A stretch of DNA of 64,000 nucleotides, from assembly GCA_963575745.1 (NCBI GenBank), contig CAUYUJ010014270.1:61001-125000 (forward strand). Direction: 5' to 3'. Below, piece by piece: positions 40,388 through 52,629 of this stretch. A program made the position numbers and the translations under genes. Below the pieces are notes generated by a model that was given only the letters and a program-made list of their open reading frames with translations, was not told the DNA's origin and did not search any database. How positions within the stretch are numbered: the first letter of the stretch is position 1; every line of letters begins with the position of its first letter. Origin of the DNA: Prorocentrum cordatum (Eukaryota > Sar > Dinophyceae > Prorocentrales > Prorocentraceae).

Positions 40388-42770
40388 GACCGCCAACCGG
40401 AGCGCCCCAAAGGGTCTGAGCCCTCATGCCGTGACGCGGGCACTGGCAGTGTCCGCGGAGGTCTTCAGACAACAGCTCTACGTCGCCTCCTTAGGCTGCG
40501 TCGACGGTTTCGCCATCGCGCGGCGGCGGTGCCCGGTGATTCGCCAGAAGACGCCCTCTAAACCCGCCACTTGGCGGACTTCGCCCGCGCGACGGTCGAC
40601 GGCATCTGTGGCATCGCGCACAATGGCCCACCCAATTACGCCGGCACCCTCGAACGAATGCATTTCCACCGCCACGGCCGCTGAGCACCAAAAGATTGCA
40701 CATCCGAAGAGCATGGGGCGGAAGAAACGTTTCGCCACGTGGAAGAAACGTTTCGCTACACCCTCACAACGCCTCTCTTCAGGAGGGGCACGCCGCCCGC
40801 GCCCTTCGCGGCCGGAGATGCGCGACGACTGGAAGCAGCAGCGGGGCCCACAGGACGCGCCCGACCAACTCCAAGAACGATTTGAGGCTTGGAAAGAGCA
40901 TGCTGACAGTGTGGTTTTCCCGACTTCTGGACGCCCTGCTGACTGGCAACCAAGCCTGGATGACCCCCTGCACGCGCTGGACAACGCGAAGGGGGCCCCA
41001 GGCATGGGCGGCCGGGCGGCTGCAGATATCAAATTGTTGCAGCATCTCTACCCAGATATCGTTACTAAACTGCATGAACTGCGGGTGGGGACCCCCCGCG
41101 CGCGCGTCGCGCAACAGGGCCGCATTTCGAGCAGCGTCCTCAGGACAACTTTCGCTTGGAGGGTGGCAAGCATGCCGAAGAGAAAAGACGGCCGTCGCCC
41201 CATCTCAGTCGGCTCGCCGCGCATGGAATGCTGGTTGGCGGCGTTGCCCAAATCAGCTCGGGATCCAGCGGGCAACCAGTGGGCTTGCAAGATGAGAGCT
41301 TGCACACCCCCATGCTATTGCACGGCGGCTCGCTGACGTCACCGACGCTGACCCGGAATCTGAACTGGATCTACCTCGTGCATTCGACTGCGTCAGCCAT
41401 CATATTGCAGAAGAAGCTCTACTTCATCGTTGTAAAATACCTCTTGCCGCCCCTATTACTGCTCGGGCTGCCTGGGCGGGCCCTCGGCACCTCGGCGCGG
41501 CAGGCCAGCTCGCCCCACCGGCGTGGCCTACTCGTGGCCCCCACCAGGGCGACGCTCCTGCACCTGCTACTCTCTGCGCGGCGCTGGCCCCGCGACAGCC
41601 GATCAATGAAATCGCCTACATGGGCGACGGATCGATTGCATATGTCTCGACGGATCTCGCGCGCGACGACCTGCGGGCCACCTCCACCTTCGACCAGGCC
41701 GCGGTATTCAAAGAGAGCATCAAGAACGGGCAACTCTGGCATGCCAAGGACGACCCTGCACCCCAATTGGAGCACTCGGGGGAGAGGCCGACCGACGGAC
41801 GTGGCGTTTCCCATTGCTGCACGCATTAGCTGGGGGAAATTATTTGCAGCTGTACATACTCTTGGATCGATTCCTTTGTCCTTGCAGGTGCGAGAGAGGT
41901 CGGCGATTTCTCACGTCGGGCCGCCATGGCTGCGGGCGTCGCCGATTGTCGCCCCTGCACCAAGAAGTATCACACGGCTCCCACACACAGCAATCGCGAA
42001 GACAAAGACGAAGCGGCGGTGCCATGGACGCTGGCGGTGCCCATGCATCCAGCTACATCCGACGCTTGGAGCGGCTCTCCGAGCCATCATCAACATTACC
42101 AACCCAAAGTTGCAGCGGAGCGAATTCATGGACTACTCTCCTCCAAGATATGCGACGGCGCTGGGAATCTCTTGCATCCAATTCTCGGAGCCCCGTGGAT
42201 GCCTGCTTGACATGTCTCCGACGGATGACCATCGAGTGCTGCGACCCGCTCAACCACCGTGCACCGAGGGGGGCCATCGCTTTTAGACTCGTTCCGCCCA
42301 GGGCGAGAGGCGCGCCAAGAGAGTGGATCACGCTCTCGGGCCCATTGCTCGCATTCGTTGTCTTCAGGCAGTTAGTCGCGCCAGGCACGGCGCCGAATCC
42401 GCCGGGGAGGTGGGCGCGTAGGTCTTGCAATGCAACAAGCTTTCTCTATGGAGGTCCTCTTTAGCAGACGGCGACAGACTACGACTTGGGATGTACCTCT
42501 TAGGAGCTGCGTCGTCTGAGAGGCGAAGGCAGACTGGCCGGCCGTGCCCTCACTGTAGACACTCATGGCCCCCCCTCAGGCACCCGCGGGCAGAGCGCCC
42601 GCGCTGCGCGAGTGGATGGATCTGTCTCACCCAGGCCCCAACGCTGCAATCACGCGCTACGATGACGAGGGCATCTTGCGAGATGGCCTTGGAGATCACG
42701 CAGCTCAGCCCTCCTGAGCGCCTTCGCCCTCTTGATTAAGGCAACCGCCGTGGCCCTGCATCGTAGCTCA
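40388..42770 (+). pseudogene. LINE-A reverse transcriptase region
   Basis: Parallel to LINE-B over its whole length at an offset of about 2.43 kb. Shared coding words include the segment around 40850-41010 (Q.RFEAWK, then a frame shift), VASMPKRKDGRRPISVGSPRM near 41165-41220 (the RPIs..S..yR RT signature) and a decayed motif-C area near 41625 (AYMGDGSIAYVSTD, where related elements have Y.DDRS). The region ends with a Cys-rich part and CLTQAPTLQSRA. Multiple frameshifts and stops are present. Confidence 0.6.
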
Positions 42771-42816
42771 ATGTGGTCCACTCACCCCCTTCTTCCTCCT
42801 ACGACAACGCCCCGGC

Positions 42817-45420
42817 GCTAAACCAGAGCGCCCCGCGGGATCTGCGCCCCCGCACCGCGGCGCGGGCACTGGCAGCGCCCACGAAGGACATCAGACAGTT
42901 GCTGTACGCCGCCTACTTCAATAGCATCGTCGGCTTCACCATCATGTTCCGGCAGTGCCATGTGCTTCGCCGAAAGTTGCCCTCAACGCCCGCCGCATGG
43001 CGGATTTCGCCCCCGCTGCGCTCGACGGCATCAACGACACCATACCCAATGGACTACCTAGCTTCGCCGACGCTCTCGAATGCATCTCCACCGCCACGCG
43101 CGGAGCACGGCAAGATCGACTAGCGGGAAAGCATTGAATGGAAGAAACGTTTCGCCACCTGGTCTCAGGACCTATATCAGCTCACCACGCCCGTCTTCAG
43201 GGGCGGCACACCGTCTGCGCCTTGCCCAGCCGAGGAGATGCGCGACGACTGGAAGCAGCAGCGGGACCCGCAGGACACGCCTGACCAACTCCAAGAACGA
43301 CTTGAGGCTTGGAAAGGGTATGCTGGCAGTGTGGTTTTCCTGGCTTCTGAACGCCCTGCAGACTGGCCAACAAGCATGGATGAATCCCTGCACGCGCTGG
43401 ACCGCGCGAAAGGGGGCCTCGGGCATAGATGGATGGACAGCTGCAGAGATCAAGACTTTGAAGCGCCTCTACCAAGATCTCATCACCGAGTTGTATGAGC
43501 TGCGGGAGGAGAACTCTCGTTCATGCGATGCGCAGCGGGGCCATCTCTCGAGCAGCTTTCTGGCAAAGGTATTCGCATGGAGGGTTGCAAGTATTCCCAG
43601 GAACAAGAAGATGACCTTCGTCCTATTTCAGTTGGCTCTCTTCTCATGAGATGTTGGTTGGCCGCTGTGTCGAGGTCCGTCCCAGGTCCAGTGGGGGACC
43701 ACTGGGCCCTCAAGAAGGGGGTCTGGATCGCTGACGCCACCACTGGTGAAGCTACAGCAGCACTGGACCTATCAGATACAATCGGGGCGCTGAAAAAGGA
43801 ACCCTTTTCGTTTGGGAGGGGCTCGGTGATCCTTCATTGTTCCACACCTTGCCTACGGTTTTCCACACATGTTCGATGGGAAGTCGAAGTTTAACTTATG
43901 GACAAATGGGGCCTCGTTCCTTATTTAGGGTGCCTTCGGTCAACGCCTGGACTGTAGCAGAAAAAGCTCTTGCGGTGGTCTTCGCCGCCGCTCGTGCGGC
44001 CTGGCACAAGCCTTCGGCACCTCAGAGTGGCACCGGTGTGGCCTGCGCGGGGCCTCCAGCCGGGCGACGCTCTCGCGCCTGCCACATTGTGTGCGGTGCT
44101 GACTCGATGGCAACCAGTCAACGGCATCGCCTACAGGGACGATCGATCAATCACGAATGTATCGGCTGACCTTGTGCAGGACGACCTAATGGTCACATCC
44201 GACCTCGACCTGGCCGCCGGCTTCAAGGATAATGCGAAGAAAAGACAAGTATGGCACGCTGCAAATGATCCTGTACCATTGGTGGGGCATAATGGGATGA
44301 TATGCCGACCAACCGACGTGGGGTACCCTATTGCCCCACGAAAGGGTTGGGACAAAGTTTTTTGCAGCGATCAGTACTCTGGGATCGTTTCCTGGTTCTT
44401 CGCTTGTACGTGAGAGGCTGGCCATATCTTACATCAGACCTCTCTGGCTGTGGGCTACGCCGATTGTTGCCCCTGCACCAAGCACTGTCGCACGGCTCCT
44501 ACACAAGGCGACTGTGCGGACAAAGACGAAGTTGTGGTGCCATGGTAGATGGTGGTGCCAGAGTATTCAACTACATCCCCATGCTGGGAGCGGCCTTGCG
44601 GGCCATCATCAGCATCACGGATCCAAACTTGACGTGGAGTGAGTTCGTCGACTTCTCTCTTCGGAGACGTGCTACGGTGTTGGGCGATACGTCCATCAAG
44701 TACTCTGAGTCTCGAGGGGGCCTGCTGGAGATCTCGCTGACAGATGACCACCGTGTACACGGAAACTGCTGCGTCGTTGTGCCTTGACAGGGACTTTCGG
44801 TGTTGGACTCGTTCTGTGCGGGAAGAGAGATACGCCAAGAGGGCAGACCATGCTCTCAGGCTTATGGCTCGCACACGCTGTCTTCAAACAGTTACTCGTG
44901 CCAGGCACGACTCTGAGTCCACTGACGAAGCGGATGCAGAGGTTTTGTCGTGCAATACGTCTTCCAAGTGGAGATTCTGCTTGCCCGAGGGCGACAGAGT
45001 GAGGCTCGGGATCTTTCTCTCAGGAGCTGTCGTCAGAGACGCGAAGACCGACGGGCCGTCCGTGTCCCCACTGCGGACACCTTTGGCCCTCTTTCGTGCA
45101 CTTGTGGGCTGAGTGTTCCTTCTATGCAAGCGAGCGGCGAGCCATTACTCATCAGTTCGCTCTCAACGACCTTTTCTGGACAAGTGTCCCCAAAGTGACG
45201 GCCGAGAGTGGATGGATTGTGTTCGCACAGGCTCCGACCCTCCAAGCACGTGCAAATTACTATGACGAGGGCATCTTGCGAGACGGCCTTGAAGATCATG
45301 CAGCTCAGTCCTCTCGAGCGCCTTCATCCTCTGGATTAGGGCTACCTGTGTGGGCCTACATCATAGTCCAAAGTGGTTCACTCACCCTCTTCCTCCTCTT
45401 ACGTCAACGCCCTGACTGCA
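42817..45420 (+). mobile_element. LINE-B, 5'-truncated RT relic in tandem
   Basis: Starts where the unit shared with LINE-A begins (homologous to 40388) and ends with the same 3' sequence (GGTTCACTCACCC at about 45376, matching 42774). RT signatures survive in alternating frames: GIDGWTAAEIKTLKRLYQDL (near 43435), DLRPISVGSLLMRCWL (near 43615), ALDLSDTIGAL as motif A (near 43760) and AYRDDRSITNVSAD as motif C (near 44130). The C-terminal end has a HLWAECSFYASERR Cys/His motif (near 45098). The mutation level resembles LINE-A, and it is non-functional. Confidence 0.65.
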
Positions 45421-45479
45421 GCCCACAAGGCCGGCTCGTGGCCGGACGCACCCAAGCATGCAGGAGAAAAAAAGGAGCT

Positions 45480-45684
45480 GCAGTGGAGAAAAGAAGCTCT
45501 GCAACCGGGCTGAACCTGAACGGTGCTTTTCGTTTTCGTTGTGTCTTCGTTTTCCCTCGTTGCGTTTTCGCATTTCGCTGTTTTGTATTATTTTCCCTTG
45601 TGTGTTGTTTCCGTTTGTTTTCGCTTTCGTTATGTTTTCGCTCTCCCTCGTTTTGTCTTCGATCCCCCTCTGCCGCAAGACGAA
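45480..45684. repeat. TTTTCGYTTTCG-type degenerate repeat
   Basis: T-rich stretch of irregular CGTTTTC words, sharply different from the GC-rich neighbours. There is no coding potential. Confidence 0.7.
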
Positions 45685-46985
45685 GTCGACACCGAAACGG
45701 CCCACGAGATCGCCAAGTCACCGTTTGGGTCCAGCCCTGATCTGCAATGCAGGGGAATCTCTGCAACAGGACGGTTCTGAAGGGGCCCTGGGACACACAA
45801 ATAAATACACACAAATTCGCCGGCCCAACGGGCCAGGGCGTGCTAAGATCTCCGGTAACTGGTTAACAGTATTAACAGTATTTCTAGTTCGCGCGCGGGG
45901 CGGCCCCTGGGGGTCCCCCGGCGAAAAGTACCCCGACCAACGCCCAGTCGCCGCCCGACCAAGTCTACTCAGAGATGGTTTTCCTTCTGGGTGCGGCCTC
46001 TCAGGCTCCCCAGAGCGCGCTCAGAGTGCCCCAAGAGCGCGCTCAGAGTGCCCCAAGAGGCCCCCAAGACTGCCCAAGAGGCCCCCGAGACGCCCAAAGA
46101 GCGCTCGAAGACGCCGAAGATGACCCCAAGACGGCCCAAAAGGCCCCCAAGACAGCCCAAGAGGCCTCCAAGACGCCCCAAGAGCCTTCCAAGAGGCCTC
46201 CGAAGAGAGCCCCAAGAGGCCAAAATCGTTGATTTTCATTAGTTGTTTCTATGTTTTTTGTGTTCTGGCTTTTTCGGCTTCCGGACGCTCCAAGACGGCA
46301 CAAGAGGCCCCCAAGACCGCTCCAAGACGGCCCACGAAGCTCCCAAGTCGACACCGAAACGGCCCACGAGATCGCCAAGTCACCGTTTGGGTCCAGCCCT
46401 GATCTGCAATGCAGGGGAATCTCTGCAACAGGACGGTTCTGAAGGGGCCCTGGGACACACAAATAAATACACACAAATTCGCCGGCCCAACGGGCCAGGG
46501 CGTGCTAAGATCTCCGGTAACTGGTTAACAGTATTAACAGTATTTCTAGTTCGCGCGCGCGGGGCGGCCCCTGGGGGTCCCCCGGCGAAAAGTACCCCGA
46601 CCAACGCCCGTCGCCGCCCGACCAAGTCTACTCAGAGATGGTTTTCCTTCTGGGTGCGGCCTCTCAGGCTCCCCAGAGCGCGCTCAGAGTGCCCCAAGAG
46701 GCCCCCAAGACTGCCCAAGAGGCCCCCGAGACGCCCAAAGAGCGCTCGAAGACGCCGAAGATGACCCCAAGACGGCCCAAAAGGCCCCCAAGACAGCCCA
46801 AGAGGCCTCCAAGACGCCCCAAGAGCCTTCCAAGAGGCCTCCGAAGAGAGCCCCAAGAGGCCAAAATCGTTGATTTTCATTAGTTTTTTCTATGTTTTTT
46901 GTGTTCTGGCTTTTTCGGCTTCCGGACGCTCCAAGACGGCCCAAGAGGCCCCCAAGACCGCTCCAAGACGGCCCACGAAGCTCCC
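45685..46985. repeat. 662-bp tandem duplication
   Basis: 45685-46346 is repeated from 46347 to about 46985 with very few differences. The second copy lacks about 21 bp (one GCGCGCTCAGAGTGCCCCAAGA-like unit, near 46030 in copy 1) and has small indels near 46556 and 46607. Each unit holds a unique stretch (CTGGTTAACAGTATTAACAG) followed by CCAAGA-type repeats and a T-rich stretch. The high identity suggests a recent event. The ORFs in each copy are identical by-products. Confidence 0.9.
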
Positions 46986-47330
46986 AAGACGGCGCCGAAA
47001 CGACCCAAGAGAGCCCTCAAGACGGCCCAAGTGCCGCCCAAGACGGACCAAGAGGCCCCAAGACGGGCCCAAGAGGGACTCAGGAGGGATACCGAGAACT
47101 CAAAAATGGAGCCCTCCGTCCCAGAAGGCGCCCAGGAGGTCCCAAAGAGGCCCCAAGAGGCCTCCAAGAGGCCCCAAGATGTCGCCAAGAGGCCCCAGGA
47201 GACTCCCAGGAGGCCCAAAAGAAGCCCCAGAAGGCTTCAAACATGTCTCCCAGGCGCCCCCGAACGGCCTCTCAACAGACCCCAAGAGGCCCCCCAAAGA
47301 AGCATCTTGACGACGACTCTATTTCGCCCC
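46986..47330. repeat. Degenerate CCAAGA-type repeat field
   Basis: The same word family as at 30240-32400 continues directly from the second copy of the tandem duplication. Confidence 0.75.
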
Positions 47331-47936
47331 ATCGAGAGACGACCCCCAGGGAACTGCTTCACCATCAAAACTCCCCACGCAACGCGTCCGAACGACACCC
47401 GCCCCCAAGAGCGCAACATGGGCAACGAACGCACAGACAAAAACCAGCGATGCCATATCACGGGCCGGCGGAATAAGCGAAGCGATTCAATAAAATGATG
47501 CCCCATATTTTCCCATATGTTCTGGGTTGCTGTCTTCCCGCCGAATTCCCATATTTTCCCATATTTTCTTGGGAATCGACGATTCACTGTGTCTGTGTTT
47601 TTTCCCCTCCTGAGGTCCTGCGGCGACCGTGCGGCGTGCCTGGCCCCGGCGTGGCGCACCGCATGTGGCGTGCGAGCGGCGCCCTTGCGGAGCAGTGTGA
47701 ACTCGGTGGGCTTGGACGCCCGAAGTGGGTACCGAAAGAATGTGTACAATGCCCAAACAACAAATGTTGTCCCAAACCAACAGCGGCCGCTGTTTGGCAG
47801 GCGGCCTTCTGTCTCGAATGGACACAGGCTGCGGCGGCGCGGACAGCGAGTCCTGTTCAAAATGAACAGGAACTGCTGTTGGGCCTTGTACCCATTCTTT
47901 CCGTACCCATGTCGGGCGTCCAGAGTATACAGCGAA
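47331..47936. other. No gene seen; CATATTTTCCCATAT repeat
   Basis: Near 47505-47570 the AT-rich word CATATTTTCCCATAT recurs, flanked by unique sequence. No coding frame with motifs was found. Overlapping ORFs on both strands appear to be chance. Confidence 0.4.
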
Positions 47937-48105
47937 GGCCAGTCCACAACAAGCCTTCCACAAGAAACCCAACCCTGAGACCCCAGAGCGACTTGTGGTG
48001 CAGGAGCGCCGCGTTTTCCAGCGCACAGAACCATCGGAACCCCAGAAGCCCAGGGCACCCTGGAGGCAAGCAGGGTGTTTCTTGGCATGGGTCTCCATTG
48101 TAGCC
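47937..48105. repeat. Dispersed repeat, copy 2
   Basis: Partner of 33128-33305, in the same orientation, with the conserved minus-strand translation noted there. Confidence 0.65.
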
Positions 48106-49126
48106 AAGTCGTTTTCCACGGGTCACCGCGAGGCCCACCTCTGGGCTCCGCAACCTGGCCTCACCTCCTGCTCGAGAGGCAGCGGGGGAGAGAGGGCCGG
48201 CGGAGAAGGAGAGAGAGTGAAGTCGGGCATGTCCCTCCACAGGAGGAATATCCAAAGATAGTCAAACAACAAAAAACGTCTATGGACTGGTGTTCTCTAT
48301 TATGTTTGACTGTTTCTGGCTATTGTTCGATGGCATGGGCCCCCACTGTAAAGAGACACAACAAGGAAATTCACCCCAGGTCTGCCGGCCCCGGGCCTGT
48401 GCTCCCACGACCTTCGGGTCGGGCGAAAGGGGGAGATAGCAAAGGGGGGGGTGAGAATCAGCTCACGTAGCTGATTTTCCTGGCGCCTCCCGGCGCCGGG
48501 AGGCGACTATGTATCGAGGAATGGGCCCCTCGGCGGGGCCGAAACCAGCTGCATGCAGCAGATTTCGTAACCCCACCTTTCCCAATCCCCCCTTTTCGTC
48601 CGGCCCGAAACCTGCGGTCGCCGAGGGGCCACGGCAGCCCACCGAGACGGCCCCGAGAGGGCCCTCCAACTGGCCCACGGGACGGCCCCGAGAGCGCCGC
48701 GAGCCGGCCCGAGGCGGGCCTCCCCGAGACGGCCCGGGCGGCCCTCTGGGCGAAGCCATGCAGAAGCACAGGACGGTCCCACCATGGCCCCAAGAGGCCC
48801 CCCGAGAAGGCCAGGAGAGTGGCACGAGGGGAGGAGGAGGAGGAGGAGGAGGAGGAGGCGGAGGCGGAGGAGGAGGAGGAGGAGGAGGAGGAGGAGGAGG
48901 AGGAGGAGGAGGAGGAGGAGGAGGAGGAGGGGGAGGAAGAGTTTTTAAACCCGCGTGCTCCCGCGCGTGAGTGGGTGCCCCTGGTCTCGGCACCCCGCGC
49001 AGGCAACGCGCCCGAGGCGGGGTGGGCCAGCGGCCTCATCTCACGGCGTCCTGCTGCCGCCACTCGAAGACTCCTGGAGTCGCCCCGCGAGTGGCGGCAG
49101 TCTGAAGAAATGCTGCCGCCGCCCTC
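48106..49126. other. No gene seen; (GGA)n tract
   Basis: Unique GC-rich DNA with a pure GGA tract at about 48828-48940 that causes poly-Glu, poly-Gly and poly-Pro ORFs. The motif AGTCGGGCATGTCCCTC is at 48221-48237. Confidence 0.5.
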
Positions 49127-49256
49127 TCAAAGCTTGAGGAGCAGCCTGATGGACGGCCGCGGCCGCTCCTCCGCTCCGCGCTCTTCCAGGGGCCGCACTG
49201 GCCGCTGGCCCCTGGGCTCGTGGGCCTTCACGGCCGCCTTGCCTGGCGCAGGGCTG

Positions 49257-50030
49257 TGGCCTAAACCCTCGCCACGCTGGGGTGCATTGCGGCCTAGCCC
49301 CTCACCGCGAAGGGGACCTCCGTGGCCGAGCCCCTCGCCACGCTGGGGCCTGCTGCGGTCTGGCCCCTCACCGCGCTGGGGCGCTCCGTGGTGGCCTAAC
49401 CCCTCGCCCCGCGGGGGTCTGCTGCGGTCTAGCCCCTCACCGCGCTGGGGCCCGTCGTGGCCTGACCCCTCGCCACACTGGGGGTCGGCGCGGTCTAACC
49501 CCTCACCGCGCTGGGGAAATTCGCGGCCTAACCCCTCGCCACGCTGGGAGCTGCTGCGGTCTAACCCCTCACCGCGCTGGGGCGTTCCGTGGCCTAACCC
49601 CTCGCCACGCAGGGGCCTGTTGCGGTCGAACCCCTCACCGCGCCGGGGTCCTTTGTGGCCTAGCCCCTCGCCACGCAGGGGCCTGCTGCGGTCTGACCCC
49701 TCACCACTACGGGGTCCGCCGTGGCCTAACCCCTCGCCACGCTGGGGATCGTTGCGGTCTAACCCCTCACCACGCTGGTGTACTCCGTGGCCGAGCCCCT
49801 CGCCACGCAGGGACCTGCTGCGGTCTAACCCCTCACCGCGCTGGGGTCCTCTGTGGCCCAACCCCTCGCCACGCGGGGGTCCTCTGCGGTCTGCCTCCTC
49901 GCCGCGCTGGGGTTCCTCGTGGCCAAAGCCCTCGCCATGCTGGGGTCTGCTGCGGTCTAACCCCTCACCGCGCTGGGGTCCTCCGTGGCCTAACCCCTCG
50001 CCACGCTGGGGCCCTCTGCGGTCTGCCAGG
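49257..50030. repeat. 33/66-bp repeat cassette 1
   Basis: Tandem 33-bp units, alternating in two types, so the higher-order unit is 66 bp. On the plus strand the core is TAACCCCTCGCCACGCTGGG. On the minus strand it encodes 11-residue repeats of QRGEGLDRSRP and QRGEGLGHGGP type. Open in the ORF at 49127-50113 (minus). Confidence 0.92.
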
Positions 50031-50223
50031 TGGTACCCTATGCTGTGCTGTACATCTGGGATCTGCTGGTGGTAGTCATCGCTGTCCTGCATGTCGCGGG
50101 CTGCTGGAGGCAATCCTCGCTGTTCTCCTCGTCTAGGAAGTGGCCGAGGTCTGCCATGTCCATGGTGCTCCGTCCTGCTAGTGGGGGACGGGCACCCCTC
50201 TGCATCCCGTCTGGCGCAGGGGC

Positions 50224-50450
50224 GTGGCCTAACCCCTCGCCACGCTGGGGTCCTCTGCGGCCTATCCCCTCGCCGCGCAGGGGTCCACGGTGGCCTGACC
50301 GCTCTCCTCGCAGGGGCCTGCTGCGGTCTAACCCTGCACCGCGCTGGGGTCCACTGCGACCTGAACCCTCGCCTCGCTGGTGGTCGGTGCGGTTTAGCTC
50401 CTCACCGCGCTGGGGCCCTCCGCGGCCTGACCTCTCGCAACGCTAGGGTC
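50224..50450. repeat. 33/66-bp repeat cassette 2
   Basis: Same unit as cassette 1, separated from it by a spacer (about 50030-50223) that is also repeated beside the other cassettes. The spacer encodes MQRGARPPPAGRST on the minus strand. Confidence 0.88.
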
Positions 50451-51900
50451 CTCTGCAGCCTGCCATGCGGTACCCGATGCTGTTCTGGTGATCTGGGATC
50501 TGCAGGTGGTTGTCATCGCCGTCCTGCTTGTCTGCGGGCTGTTGGGAGCTGTCATCGCTGTTCTCCTCTTCCTGGGAGAGGTCGTGGTGAAACACGCCCG
50601 TGGTGCTCCGTCCTGCTGGTGGGGGACGGGCACCCCTCTGCATCCCGTCTGGCGCAGGGCTGTGGCCTAACCCCTCGCCACGCTGGGGTCCTCTACGGCC
50701 TACCCCCTCGCCGCGCAGGGGTCCTTCGTGGCCTGGCCACTCGCCACGCAGGGACCTGCTGCGGTCTAACCCCTCGCCGCGCTGTGGCCCGCTGTGGCCC
50801 AACCCCTCGCCACGCCGGGGTTCGGCGCAGTCTACCCCCTGACCGTGTTGGGAAACTCCATGGCCTGGCCCCTCGCCACGCTGGGTGCCGTCGCGGCCTA
50901 ACCCCTCACCGCGCTGGGGTGCTGGGCCTCCTTTTTGTTCTGCTGCTGGCGTGACCGCTCCGAGGAGCTGTGCTGCCACGGTCCTGCGTCGCGCCGCCTC
51001 GCGAGGGCCCTGCTGCTGGATCCCCATGTGCCCCATTCCACTGTTGAGCCAGGCCATGCGGCAGATGTCCTCTGCCGCTCTGCGCTGGCTGTTTTGTCTG
51101 CCTGGCCCTGGGATGTCACCGAAGAGCCGCTGGCATGGACTTGTCTGGAGCCCCCTCAGCACATGGGGTGCGCACGCCGCACTCCACGTTTGCCAGCCTC
51201 TCTCGCCTGCTTGCTGGGCCCAGCCTCCTGCCAGCGTTTGCATGAGCTGCTCCAGGCGGTTCCTCTCAAGCCAGGCCAGCTCACGCTCAGGGTCTTCTTC
51301 ATCTCCTCGTTGCTGGCCGAGTCGCGGGTGCTGCATGCCTGCCTCCTTGGCCTCCCGCACGTACTTCATCAGGTTGGGCCCTGTCGGCTTGACGACCCAT
51401 GGCGCCCCCTGCATGGTCGTGCTGGCCTTGACGCTGGTTGTGGCATCGTTGTGCTGGTCTAGCGCCTCAATGATGTCCATGCCATGGTCACTGTCATGGC
51501 CTTCCAGCTCTGGCACCTCGCTGTCTGGTTGCGTGGAGTCGTCGTCCAGGTGCTCTGGGGTCCACGCCCTGTAGCCATCCGCCGTGCTGGGTAGTGGCCT
51601 GCGCTCACTGCTGGGGATGCTGTGGGTGAGGATGATCGTCCGCCTGCCCTGGAAGGCTTCCATGTGTGCCCTTGCCGCCTGCTGTCTGGCGCCGTGCGGG
51701 AGGGTGAGCATGCATGTCATGGGCCTCCTTCTCGCCTTGTGGGTGCTCCTCCAGATGTTCTCGCAGAATTCGCTGATCTGCTGGATCTCCCTTGGCGCGG
51801 CTGCCTTCTTCTGGTCTTGGACGCCCGTCCTACCTCTAGTGGTGGCGGCTTGCAAGTACGGGACACTGTGCTCCATCCAGTCGTCCTTGTCCTCCCACAC
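50443..51900 (-). pseudogene. LINE-C C-terminal tail with cassettes
   Basis: This 485-codon frame is in phase with the Cys-rich frame upstream, separated only by a TAG at 51904-51906. Its first codon here is GTG, so it is a continuation, not an independent gene. The first 300 residues are a mixed-composition domain I do not recognise (for example CMLTLPHGARQQAARAHMEA and LGAVTPAAEQKGG). The rest is 11-residue QRGEGLG repeats and a spacer peptide. No catalytic motif is visible. Confidence 0.5.
50660..50935. repeat. 33/66-bp repeat cassette 3
   Basis: Same unit, at the C-terminal end of the minus-strand frame that ends at 50443. The spacer copy at 50455-50660 lies between cassettes 2 and 3. 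Confidence 0.88.
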
Positions 51901-51903
51901 ATC

Positions 51904-52629
51904 CTAGTCCACCATGTTCATCCACTGCTCCGCGTAGCCCTCCATGTGGTCCACAAGCTGCCAGCTCGCCTGGGCTGCTGGGTGGGGATGCCTTGGCGGT
52001 TGTGGCTGAGCTTGCTGCGGTGCCTCTGCTTCCGAGCTTTCTCCGTCCAGGTCGATCGCCTCTGCGCTGCTCACCCTTGGGTTGAAACCCGCGATCGTGA
52101 CCTCCTCTGGTGGCGCGGCTGCCGCTTGGCCCTCGTCATGCTTTGCTCTTCGCGGCAGCCTCCCCTTCTGCAGGTCCATGATGACTCTGCGCCCCGCTGT
52201 GGTGGGCGGGACACATGGCCTGGCCAGCTTGCGAGCAACGCCTGCAACGATTCGGCTCTTGCGGTTCCCAAGGTAGCTCGTGGCCCCACACTTCTCGCAC
52301 CAGTTCCAGCCCTGCGTGAGCTGCGTCTTGCGGGTGTCATGGACGACCCGCGTGCCGATCTGCACTGTCTTGAAATCGAGCCTCACGTTCCCGTGCTGGT
52401 CCAGGTGACTGCTTTCTCTTCCCTGGCACTCTCCCGTCTCTGCTAGCCAGGCTCGTGCACTTTGCCCTTCGGTGGTGCCACTTCTGCATGTCGCACACCA
52501 CCATCTCGCATGTAGGTTGCGCAGGCCATGGCCGAGCTGCACTGCCTTCTCCCTTGCATTATGTAGCTTTTTGCGTTTGGACTTTGATCGCTGAGCCACC
52601 TTATTGGGATCCTCAACCATCACCGCCAT
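51904..52629 (-). pseudogene. LINE-C Cys-rich C-terminal domain
   Basis: This frame overlaps the end of the RNase H frame in another phase (overlap 52613-52629), pointing to a small indel. It contains two Cys pairs likely to bind zinc (WWCATCRSG and WNWCEKCGATS), a basic region (RKSRIVAGVARKLARPC) and an acidic Pro-rich end. Similar Cys-rich tails close the polyproteins of other LINEs and may bind template RNA or target DNA. It ends at a TAG after WMNMVD. Confidence 0.55.

Larger units (their letters stand above)
38143..42770 (+). mobile_element. LINE-A, degraded non-LTR retrotransposon
   Basis: Plus-strand pieces in LINE order: Cys-containing N-terminal segments (38143-39364), AP-type endonuclease (about 39500-40000), reverse transcriptase (about 40850-41800) and a C-terminal Cys/His segment (about 42520-42620). 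Many frameshifts and stops separate them. A (TC)n microsatellite at 39417-39470 lies between the N-terminal part and the endonuclease. The 5' boundary is uncertain. The 3' boundary is inferred from sequence shared with LINE-B. Confidence 0.6.

Noticed and set aside
48819-50075. Plus-strand 418-codon ORF with WPNPSPR repeats
   Set aside because: It is the opposite strand of the 33-bp cassette, whose minus-strand reading continues into recognisable LINE frames.
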